Below are positions 1 to 5,649 of a stretch of 5,922 bases of DNA, in pieces (within the stretch, counting starts at the first letter, position 1; every line of letters begins with the position of its first letter). The DNA comes from Candidatus Aerophobota bacterium (lineage in GTDB: Bacteria > Aerophobota > Aerophobia > Aerophobales > B3-G15). The notes beneath the pieces are model-generated. The model saw only the letters and a program-made list of their open reading frames with translations. It was not told the origin of the DNA and searched no databases. The translations under genes were made by a program, and so were the position numbers. The stretch covers positions 1 to 5,922 of the forward strand of contig JAUWZM010000123.1 in the NCBI GenBank assembly GCA_030615365.1, read 5' to 3'.

Positions 1-1
1 T

Positions 2-694
2 GACTATGATCCAGAAGAGGCTAACAAACTCTTAGACGAAATGGGTCTGGATAAAAAAGATAGAGAAGGTTATCGCCTTCGTCCTGATGGAGAACGGCTG
101 AAGATAATCTTGGAAACTACTGTGACAACTTCTCTAATTGAGCTTATACAAGAATACTGCAAAGATATTGGTCTGGATATTCGTGTAAAAGAGGAAGCTT
201 TTGCTTTGTTCCTAGAGCGTGCCAAGGCAAACAAAGTAGATATGAGAATAATGGGTACAGGACAGAACCTGGAACCACCTTTTTCTTGTCTTCCACAGCA
301 TTATGTTCCTATGAACTGGGGTTGGGCAGCAACCTGGGGCACAAAATGGATGCAGTGGTATGCAACAGGAGGTAAGCAAGGAGAGGAGCCACCGGAAAAG
401 ATGATGAATCTCCTTGATTGGTTCGAAGAATTGAAACTGGCAATAACGGAAGAGGAACGTATCAATGCGGCACAAAAGATACTTCAATCCCATGCCGATA
501 ATATATGGATGATTGGTACTGTGGGTATGCCTCCTGTTCCCATTCTGGTAAATAAGAATTTGCGGAATATTCCGGCCAAGGCAGTATGGGCCTGGGATAC
601 TCTGAATACATATCCTTATCATCCGGAACAGTTCTTCTTTGAAGGAGCTGAGCCAATTTTGGAAGCGCATCCACTGGTTTACGAGTATCACTAA
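2..694 (+). CDS. ABC transporter solute-binding protein, extracellular family 5, C-terminal part
   Basis: This is the C-terminal 230 residues of a periplasmic or lipid-anchored binding protein that delivers a solute to an Opp/Dpp-type ABC importer. The open frame runs in from the window edge, so the start, signal peptide and N-terminal lobe are missing. The first residues visible, DYDPEEANKLLDEMGL, match the conserved YDPxKAxxLLxExG segment of SBP_bac_5 proteins. Further on, the segments around GKQGEEPPEKM, the IGTVGMPPVPILVNKNLRN region and the PEQFFF tail resemble the subgroup I associate with oligosaccharide rather than dipeptide import; that substrate hint is recollection of the family, not proof. 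The Trp-rich stretch (NWGWAATWGTKWMQWY) would suit stacking against sugar rings. The two permeases and ATPase from 3526 onward are the likely partners, though two enzyme genes intervene. The stop is TAA at 692-694, 17 bases before a strong hairpin. Confidence 0.93.
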   Translation, partial: DYDPEEANKLLDEMGLDKKDREGYRLRPDGERLKIILETTVTTSLIELIQEYCKDIGLDIRVKEEAFALFLERAKANKVDMRIMGTGQNLEPPFSCLPQHYVPMNWGWAATWGTKWMQWYATGGKQGEEPPEKMMNLLDWFEELKLAITEEERINAAQKILQSHADNIWMIGTVGMPPVPILVNKNLRNIPAKAVWAWDTLNTYPYHPEQFFFEGAEPILEAHPLVYEYH

Positions 695-711
695 TAAGGG
701 TTAAGGAAGAA

Positions 712-750
712 TAGAACGGGGGTCTTCTCTAAGACGAGGCCCCCGTTCTA
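712..750 (+). terminator. Strong intercistronic hairpin after the binding-protein gene
   Basis: The arms TAGAACGGGGG (712-722) and CCCCCGTTCTA (740-750) are perfect 11-bp complements. A small inner hairpin (GTCTT/AAGAC) can form in an alternative register. The following T-run is short and displaced (TTTT at 754-757), so this may be a partial terminator or a 3'-end stabiliser rather than a full stop. Hairpins of this kind often follow binding-protein genes, keeping that mRNA abundant while passing less transcript downstream. Only 17 bases separate the hairpin from the next Shine-Dalgarno site, leaving no room for an ordinary promoter between them. Confidence 0.75.
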
Positions 751-782
751 CTAATTTTACTTAAGATAAGGAGGGTTTTTGA

Positions 783-2135
783 ATGAACATAGTGGTAATC
801 GTCTCCGACACATTTCGCGGTGACAATTTAAGTTGCTACAGTGACAGGAAGGTCTATACGCCTCACCTGGATCGTTTTGCTGAAAAGTGTGTGATTTTTG
901 ATCAAGCTTACTGCGCATCTTTTCCTACAGTGCCCATGCGTGCTGATCTTATGACCGGTAAGTATACCTTTACCTATCTTGGTTGGGCTCCCCTGCCAAA
1001 CAGGGAAGTAATACTTTCCCAGATATTAGCAGATGCTGGATACACAACTATGGGTGTAGTGGATACTCCCTTTTTTATGAAGGGGGGTTACAAGTATGAT
1101 CGTGGCTTTCACGATTTTATTCAGTATCGTGGACAGGGCTATTATTGGAGACTTGGGCAGGATTGGGATCCTTCTGAGGATCGCAAGGATATTACCTATG
1201 AGCGCCGCTATGAGGAGGACTACTGTGCTTCTAAAACCTGTGCTACTGCTGAGCACTGGATTGAGCGGCATTACAAGGAGAATTTTTTTCTCTATGTTGA
1301 TACCTGGGATCCGCACTGTCCCTGGGATCCACCTGCACATTATGTAGAGCGTTATGAGCCTGATTGGAATGGTAAAACAGTATTTCCTTCCTATCGATAC
1401 TTAAAAGGCAGCAGCGTAACCAAAAAAGAGCTTAATACTGCGTATGCCTGCTATCGTGGTGAGGTAACAATGGTTGACCATGCTGTAGGTCGGCTTGTTG
1501 ACCGAATTGAGTCAATGGGGCTAATGGACAATACAGTGATTATCTTTACATCCGATCACGGCTTTTATTTTGGTGAGCATAATATTTTTGGTAAAGCAGT
1601 GATAGGAGCAAGGGGAAAAGCGTTTTTTAGCGATGCACCGCTTTATCGAGAAGTTGCTAATATCCCTCTTTTAGTTTATGTGCCTGGTGTTAAACCACAT
1701 CACACTAATGCGCTGGTATCTGCTCCTGACTTTATGCCAACAATTCTTGAATTAGCTGGGGCCAAAGTGCCTGATGCTGTGCAAGGAAAATCCTTTTTAC
1801 CAGTAATTAAAAAAGAAAGAGATACTCACCAAGAATTTGTGGTTTCCACAATGCAACTGCAAAACCCTGGTGAGGTTACCCGAGCTGTAGATGGTACTAA
1901 ACGAGAAGTAGAGATTCATTTGCCGGCCACTATTACTACTGATAAATGGTCACTTCTTTATTCATGGGAGGGCGCCCCAGTAGAACTTTATGATTTGAAA
2001 TCCGATCCCTTCCAGAAAAAAAATGTTGCCGAGAATAACAATTCAGTAGTGAAGAAACTGCATGAATGCTACTATGGATTTTTGAAAAAGATTGGAACTG
2101 AGGAAAGATTACTAAAACCCAGAACTTCTCTATAA
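783..2135 (+). CDS. Sulfatase-fold hydrolase (alkaline phosphatase superfamily) with Thr at the nucleophile position
   Basis: The 450-residue protein has the landmarks of the sulfatase family. The N-terminal strand and metal Asp are in NIVVIVSDTFRGD (D9). The active-site loop is FPTVPMRADLMTGK (residues 47-60). DTWDPHCPWDPP carries a likely substrate or metal-site His (H178). TSDHGFYFGEHNIFGK gives D258, H259 and K271, and the typical tail ELYDLKSDPF starts at 401. The family signature is C/S-x-P-x-R, with Cys or Ser converted to formylglycine; here the position is Thr49 (codon ACA, 927-929), with P51 and R53 kept. Formylglycine therefore cannot form in the usual way, and the enzyme may use Thr directly, as nucleotide pyrophosphatase relatives do. 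It could be a phosphodiesterase or phosphatase rather than a sulfatase. There is no signal peptide, so it should act in the cytoplasm on an imported substrate. The start is supported by AAGGAGGG at 768-775, seven bases upstream. Fold assignment is firm; substrate is unknown. Confidence 0.92.
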   Translation: MNIVVIVSDTFRGDNLSCYSDRKVYTPHLDRFAEKCVIFDQAYCASFPTVPMRADLMTGKYTFTYLGWAPLPNREVILSQILADAGYTTMGVVDTPFFMKGGYKYDRGFHDFIQYRGQGYYWRLGQDWDPSEDRKDITYERRYEEDYCASKTCATAEHWIERHYKENFFLYVDTWDPHCPWDPPAHYVERYEPDWNGKTVFPSYRYLKGSSVTKKELNTAYACYRGEVTMVDHAVGRLVDRIESMGLMDNTVIIFTSDHGFYFGEHNIFGKAVIGARGKAFFSDAPLYREVANIPLLVYVPGVKPHHTNALVSAPDFMPTILELAGAKVPDAVQGKSFLPVIKKERDTHQEFVVSTMQLQNPGEVTRAVDGTKREVEIHLPATITTDKWSLLYSWEGAPVELYDLKSDPFQKKNVAENNNSVVKKLHECYYGFLKKIGTEERLLKPRTSL

Positions 2136-2173
2136 ATTTCTCAGAAAAAAAAGGTAGATTTATTTTTACTACC

Positions 2174-2231
2174 AATGTAGCTCAAGTCTTTAGAGCTGCT
2201 GTTCGGCAGGCTTAAAGGCCTGCACTACATT
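2174..2231. repeat. Composite inverted repeat with two internal hairpins (MITE/REP-like)
   Basis: The outer arms AATGTAG (2174-2180) and CTACATT (2225-2231) are perfect complements. Between them lie two hairpins: AGCTC/GAGCT (2179-2183 with 2193-2197, loop of 9, sharing two bases with the outer arm) and GCAGGC/GCCTGC (2206-2211 with 2218-2223, loop of 6). The whole can fold as a three-way or cloverleaf-like structure about 58 bases long. The pattern TGTAG, hairpin, hairpin, CTACA resembles small palindromic repeats that I recall as dispersed in genomes of several uncultured bacterial lineages. Only one copy is seen here, so its repeat status is inference. It has no coding capacity. Confidence 0.6.
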
Positions 2232-2239
2232 TTTGTTTT
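2174..2239 (+). terminator. Probable rho-independent terminator formed by the composite repeat
   Basis: The outer stem of the composite repeat closes directly onto a T-rich run (TTTTTGTTTT, 2230-2239), giving the stem-plus-U-tract layout of an intrinsic terminator downstream of the sulfatase-fold gene, whose stop is at 2133-2135. It sits upstream of a separate promoter, which fits an operon boundary. The three-way fold is less compact than a standard terminator hairpin, so efficiency is uncertain. Confidence 0.5.
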
Positions 2240-2288
2240 GCAAAAAGTATGACGTATTTACTTTGCATTGACACATTGCAGGAAGTGG

Positions 2289-2316
2289 TTGACAAAAAAT
2301 TTTTATTTGCTACTTT
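2289..2316 (+). promoter_or_regulatory. Predicted sigma70-type promoter for the URO-D/transporter operon
   Basis: A perfect -35 box TTGACA lies at 2289-2294. After a 16-base spacer there is an extended -10 element, TGC followed by TACTTT (2308-2316). The -10 hexamer is weak (three of six matches to TATAAT) but is helped by the TG extension and by very AT-rich surroundings. Transcription would begin near 2323, giving a leader of about 90 bases before the ATG at 2414. A second TTGACA lies 21 bases upstream (2268-2273) but has no good -10 partner. Confidence 0.5.
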
Positions 2317-2325
2317 TGTATACAA
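2316..2325. promoter_or_regulatory. Perfect palindrome TTGTATACAA, candidate repressor operator
   Basis: This 10-base perfect palindrome is centred between 2320 and 2321, overlapping the last base of the predicted -10 element and the predicted transcription start. It fits the yGT-N-ACy pattern (TGTATACA core) common to GntR-family operators, especially the FadR-type branch that controls sugar-acid and organic-acid use. A repressor bound here would block initiation. No regulator gene is present in the window, so the partner is unknown. An alternative reading is that TATACA within it serves as a -10 box, but no -35 box is correctly spaced for that. Confidence 0.4.
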
Positions 2326-2413
2326 CGATATCAATCTTTATCATAATTTGAAGATATGAAAGTATCTAAAAAAATGTAGCTGGAAAAGTGTGAGTTTCAG
2401 TGGAATAAATAAA

Positions 2414-3499
2414 ATGATCAGCTCAAAAGATTTGGTGAAAAAAGCAATTAACTTTAAGGGCCCTGAACGAATACCGTATATAGTTGGCCTTGATATAGCT
2501 CGGTTTAAAGAAAAGAGAGGGAAAGAAGAGATTAAAAAAATTGAAAGACTTTATTCACAGTGTCCTTTTGATATATTTTCCGCAGATATTATGTGCGCCT
2601 CTGATTGGAAGCCTCAAAAAAGGCCCCCTCTTTCTAAATGGTCCATAGGGGGATACCATCGTGAAGAAAGGGAAGATGAATGGGGGGTGATCTGGAAAGA
2701 GTTACGGGTGATAGAGCATCCCTTAGAGAAAGACTGGTCCTTAGCAAAAGATTACCAGCTTCCCGATCCTTATGCTCCAGGAAGATTTGATGAAGCTAAA
2801 AAATTAATAGATAAAAATAGGAATAAGTATACTGTAGGATTAGTTTGGTTTACTTTGTTTGAAAGACTGTGGATGCTTCGTGGGTTTAACAATATGCTGG
2901 TAGACCCGTATTTAAACTACGATGAGTTTATTAACCTGAGAGATAAAATCTTAAATCTTAACATCGCGCTGATAAAGCAATGGTTAAATATAGGGGTAGA
3001 TGCTATCTATATTAGCGATGACTGGGGAGGGCAAGAAACAATTTTAATGAATCCTGATGATTGGAGAAAATTTTATAAACCTTGCTATAAAGAAATGTTT
3101 GATTTAATTCATAAAAATGGCACTCATGTCTGGATGCATAGCTGCGGCAATGTAACACAGATAATCCCTGATTTAATTGAGATTGGCCTTAATGTCTTAA
3201 ATCCTGTTCAGCCCCAGGCAATGAATGTTGAAGAATTAGGCAAAAGATTTGGAGGGAAACTCTGTTTTTTTGGAGGAGCTGATGTTCAGGATACCTTGCC
3301 TCATGGAACCCCTCGGGAAGTGAAAGAAGAGGTAAGATATTTAATTAAAACTTTTGGAAAGTACAAAGGTGGATATATTGGCAGCACCTCTCATACGATT
3401 TTACCTGATACACCTTTAAAAAATATAGAAGCCCTTTTTGAGGCTTTTGATGAATACTGTTCTAATCCAAAGTTGATTTTAGATGAAATGGCAAGGTAA
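2414..3499 (+). CDS. Uroporphyrinogen decarboxylase-fold (URO-D/MtaA-like) protein, probable methyltransferase relative
   Basis: The protein is 361 residues from the ATG and has the URO-D TIM-barrel signature outside haem synthesis. The N terminus SSKDLVKKAINFKGPERIPY is the usual opening of this group, which is why ATG 2414 is preferred to the in-frame GTG at 2390 (eight residues longer, also with a weak ribosome site). Key segments, numbered from the ATG, are ISDDWGGQ (about 200-207), MHSCGNVTQIIPDLIE (about 241-256) and STSHTILPDTPLKN (about 324-337). In MtaA-type methyltransferases zinc is held by His-x-Cys plus a later Cys. Here H242 and C244 are present and H327 aligns with the third ligand, a plausible His substitution. 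No fused corrinoid domain is present. Many relatives sit in sugar-use clusters with unproven function; methyl transfer or a decarboxylation is possible. It is the first gene of the second operon, 26 bases before the permease gene. True haem-pathway HemE is unlikely given this context and sequence. Confidence 0.88.
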   Translation: MISSKDLVKKAINFKGPERIPYIVGLDIARFKEKRGKEEIKKIERLYSQCPFDIFSADIMCASDWKPQKRPPLSKWSIGGYHREEREDEWGVIWKELRVIEHPLEKDWSLAKDYQLPDPYAPGRFDEAKKLIDKNRNKYTVGLVWFTLFERLWMLRGFNNMLVDPYLNYDEFINLRDKILNLNIALIKQWLNIGVDAIYISDDWGGQETILMNPDDWRKFYKPCYKEMFDLIHKNGTHVWMHSCGNVTQIIPDLIEIGLNVLNPVQPQAMNVEELGKRFGGKLCFFGGADVQDTLPHGTPREVKEEVRYLIKTFGKYKGGYIGSTSHTILPDTPLKNIEALFEAFDEYCSNPKLILDEMAR

Positions 3500-3525
3500 G
3501 CGTCTGCCTAATTGAGGAGTGAATT

Positions 3526-4512
3526 ATGTTAGGTTATATTATTAAACGAATTATTTATATGTTCTTTATATTGCTTGTTATCTCTGTAATTTCATTTGTG
3601 CTTATTAAGGCTCCTCCTGGTGATTTTCTATCAACTTATATTGCCAAGATGGAAGCCTCAGGAGCTCAGGTAGATCAACAGCAAATTGAGGCATTAAGAG
3701 AGCAATATGGCTTAAACCAACCCACTTATATTCAATACGGAAAGTGGATGTGGCAAATTTTTCATGGCAATTTTGGATGGTCATTTTATTGGAAACAACC
3801 GGTAAGTGAAATACTTGCCCAACGGCTGCCATTTACTGTTTTGCTGTCTTTATTTACCCTGATTTTTACCTATATGGTAGCTATCCCAATAGGTATTTAT
3901 TCAGCGGTGAAACAATACTCTATCGGTGATTATGGGTTTACCTTTGTGGGCTTTGTTGGTTTGGCTACTCCCAATTTTTTGTTAGCTTTAGTATTAATGT
4001 ATGTCTTTTACAAATATTTTGGTATTAGCATTGGGGGTCTTTTCTCCAGAGAGTATGCTCATGCGGCCTGGAGCTTTGGAAAAATGATTGACCTGATTAA
4101 TCATTCCTGGGTGCCAATCATTGTAGTGGGGACTGCGGGAACAGCTGGAATCATTCGAGTATTGCGAGCTATGTTGCTGGATGAATTAAGGAAACCATAT
4201 GTTCAGACCGTTCGGGCTAAAGGAGTTGCGGAAAAGACCCTTTTATTTAAATATCCGATTCGTATAGCAATTAATCCTATTCTCAGCACTATAGGCTGGC
4301 AACTTCCCGCTATTGTCTCTGGTTTCGTGATCGTTGCTGTGGTAATGAATTTACCAACAATAGGATCTGTACTCTTAACCTCTCTTTTGTCTGAAGATAT
4401 GTATTTAGCGGGGAGTATTATTTTGCTTCTTAGCTCTTTAACCGTCATTGGCACTTTACTCTCTGATATTCTGTTATATCTTGCAGATCCCCGTATACGC
4501 TATTATAAGTGA
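3526..4512 (+). CDS. Opp/Dpp-family ABC transporter permease, DppB-like
   Basis: This 328-residue inner-membrane protein is one of the two pore-forming subunits of an Opp/Dpp-type importer. It opens with the typical MLGYIIKRIIYMFFILLVIS membrane segment (about residues 7-27). The conserved extracytoplasmic region contains LREQYGLNQP (57-66) and FGWSFYWKQPV. Further membrane segments lie near 103-126, 137-163, 195-212, 255-275 and 295-318. The cytoplasmic EAA loop, which docks on the ATPase, is YVQTVRAKGVAEKTLLFKYP (225-244), with the invariant Gly at 233. The C-terminal part, MNLPTIGSVLL and then LLYLADPRIRYYK, is also standard for DppB. Length is within the usual range. GAGGAG at 3514-3519 sits six bases before the ATG. 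The gene follows the URO-D-like gene by 26 bases and precedes its permease partner by about 16, so all three are probably cotranscribed. Substrate is not readable from the permease. Confidence 0.96.
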   Translation: MLGYIIKRIIYMFFILLVISVISFVLIKAPPGDFLSTYIAKMEASGAQVDQQQIEALREQYGLNQPTYIQYGKWMWQIFHGNFGWSFYWKQPVSEILAQRLPFTVLLSLFTLIFTYMVAIPIGIYSAVKQYSIGDYGFTFVGFVGLATPNFLLALVLMYVFYKYFGISIGGLFSREYAHAAWSFGKMIDLINHSWVPIIVVGTAGTAGIIRVLRAMLLDELRKPYVQTVRAKGVAEKTLLFKYPIRIAINPILSTIGWQLPAIVSGFVIVAVVMNLPTIGSVLLTSLLSEDMYLAGSIILLLSSLTVIGTLLSDILLYLADPRIRYYK

Positions 4513-4515
4513 GTA

Positions 4516-4522
4516 AAGAAGG
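4516..4522 (+). promoter_or_regulatory. Ribosome binding site favouring ATG 4529 for the DppC-like gene
   Basis: AAGAAGG ends at 4522. An ATG at 4523 would have no spacer at all, while the in-frame ATG at 4529 has a six-base spacer. The later ATG is therefore the better start; the difference is only two residues. Confidence 0.5.
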
Positions 4523-4528
4523 ATGAGG

Positions 4529-5635
4529 ATGAAAACAAAAAAATCAAGAGGCGTCCAGGAAGAAATACTATCTTACTGGCAGTTAGTGTGGCACCAGTTT
4601 AAGAAACATCGATTAGCCATTGGTTCAGGGATAGCATTAGTTATTTTTTATGCAGCGGCCCTGTTCTGTGAGTTTGTTGCTCCTTATGATCCGCATCATC
4701 GATTTTCAGGCAGACAATACGTCCCCCCGCAGCGTATTCATTTCTTTGATGAAGAGGGAAAATTTCACCTTAGACCTTTTGTCTACGGAATAGATGAGAA
4801 GTTTAACGCCAAAACCTGGCGGTATACCTTTACTCCTGTTGAAGAGGAAAAATATTCCCTTTCTCTATTCGTTCGTGGAGATGAGTATAGACTCTGGGGA
4901 TTGTTTAAGACAGATCTTCATTTGTTTGGTGTAGAAAAAGGTGGGGCTCTATTCCTTCTGGGAACAGATAATCTCAACCGGGATTTGCTCAGTCGTATCA
5001 TTTATGCTTCCCGAATTTCCCTGACCATTGGTTTTATCGGAGTTTCCATTAGTTTAATCTTAGGCATGACTCTTGGAGGAATTTCTGGTTTATATGGTGG
5101 CATTGCTGATAATGTGGTTCAGAGAATTATTGAGATATTAATCTGCATTCCAACCATTCCTCTATGGATGGCGCTCTCTGCTGCCCTACCAAAAGATTGG
5201 TCTCCGGTGATGATCTTTTTTGGAATTACTATTATTTTGAGTCTTATTGGATGGTGTGCTCTGGCTCGAGTTGTGCGCGGCAAATTTATCTCTCTTCGAG
5301 AAGAAGACTTCATTTTGGCGGCAAGAACCTACGGGGTATCGCAGCGGCGTATCATCTTTCATCATATGATTCCAAATTTTCTCAGTTATCTTTTAGTTAG
5401 CGTTACCCTGGCTATACCGGCAATGATTTTAGGAGAAACTGCTTTAAGTTTTTTGGGTATTGGCTTGCGTCCACCTATCATTAGCTGGGGTGTTTTACTC
5501 CAGCAAGCTCAGAGTTTTCAGGTGGTGGCTTTGTATCCGTGGTTATTGACCCCTGGTATATTTGTTATAATAGCTGTTTTGTGTTTTAACTTCTTAGGGG
5601 ATGGCCTGCGTGATGCGGCTGATCCATATAAGTAA
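4529..5635 (+). CDS. Opp/Dpp-family ABC transporter permease, DppC-like, with extended extracytoplasmic loop
   Basis: This is the second pore subunit of the importer, 368 residues from ATG 4529 (370 from ATG 4523; positions below use the longer form). A cytoplasmic N terminus with the family motif [12 protein letters not shown] leads into membrane segment 1 (about 32-53), ending in FVAPYDP. The hallmark [22 protein letters not shown] starts at 146, with Asn where the family usually has Gly (GTDxxGRD). The EAA loop is at 261-285 ([16 protein letters not shown]...), followed by [13 protein letters not shown] (303-315) and the C-terminal [14 protein letters not shown]. Other membrane segments lie near 164-190, 200-222, 229-250, 288-308 and 340-358. 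About 90 residues separate segment 1 from the LGTD motif, against roughly 30-45 in textbook DppC. The insert contains [22 protein letters not shown] and [15 protein letters not shown] and should lie outside the membrane. I recall this long-loop form from putative oligosaccharide importers. It is adjacent to and cotranscribed with the DppB-like gene. Confidence 0.95.
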   Translation: MKTKKSRGVQEEILSYWQLVWHQFKKHRLAIGSGIALVIFYAAALFCEFVAPYDPHHRFSGRQYVPPQRIHFFDEEGKFHLRPFVYGIDEKFNAKTWRYTFTPVEEEKYSLSLFVRGDEYRLWGLFKTDLHLFGVEKGGALFLLGTDNLNRDLLSRIIYASRISLTIGFIGVSISLILGMTLGGISGLYGGIADNVVQRIIEILICIPTIPLWMALSAALPKDWSPVMIFFGITIILSLIGWCALARVVRGKFISLREEDFILAARTYGVSQRRIIFHHMIPNFLSYLLVSVTLAIPAMILGETALSFLGIGLRPPIISWGVLLQQAQSFQVVALYPWLLTPGIFVIIAVLCFNFLGDGLRDAADPYK

Positions 5636-5641
5636 AGGAGG
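5634..5641 (+). promoter_or_regulatory. Ribosome binding site for the TTG-initiated ATPase gene
   Basis: AAAGGAGG overlaps the TAA stop of the DppC-like gene (5633-5635) and ends eight bases before TTG 5650. Its strength and spacing identify TTG as the start, since no in-frame ATG lies before the nucleotide-binding motif. The overlap suggests translation coupled to the permease gene. Confidence 0.7.
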
Positions 5642-5649
5642 GTTTCAAG

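Noticed and set aside
212..691. 159-codon open frame on the minus strand inside the binding-protein gene
   Set aside because: It is antisense to a clearly conserved coding frame, its translation has no recognisable domain, and it lacks a convincing ribosome site. It is a shadow frame.
1026..1347. Overlapping open frames on both strands inside the sulfatase-fold gene
   Set aside because: The main frame carries conserved sulfatase motifs across this stretch; the alternatives show no family features.
2153..2173. GGTAG/CTACC stem-loop beside an A8 tract, which reads as a minus-strand terminator
   Set aside because: The stem is only 5 bp with an 11-base loop, and no minus-strand gene in the window needs terminating.
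2356..2379. Seven-residue micro-ORF (MKVSKKM) in the leader of the URO-D-like gene
   Set aside because: It has only a weak GAAG upstream and no run of regulatory codons or attenuator fold that would mark a leader peptide. Chance is likely in AT-rich sequence.
2373..2381. AATGTAGCT, matching the left end of the composite repeat at 2174-2182
   Set aside because: Nine bases in AT-rich DNA with no following hairpins or matching right end; probably coincidence rather than a second or truncated repeat copy.
2323..2413. Possible riboswitch in the roughly 90-base leader
   Set aside because: The leader is very AT-rich, with no stable paired core and no recognisable aptamer motif.
5119..5400. Open frames on both strands inside the DppC-like permease gene
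   Set aside because: They overlap the conserved EAA loop coding region and have no independent support.
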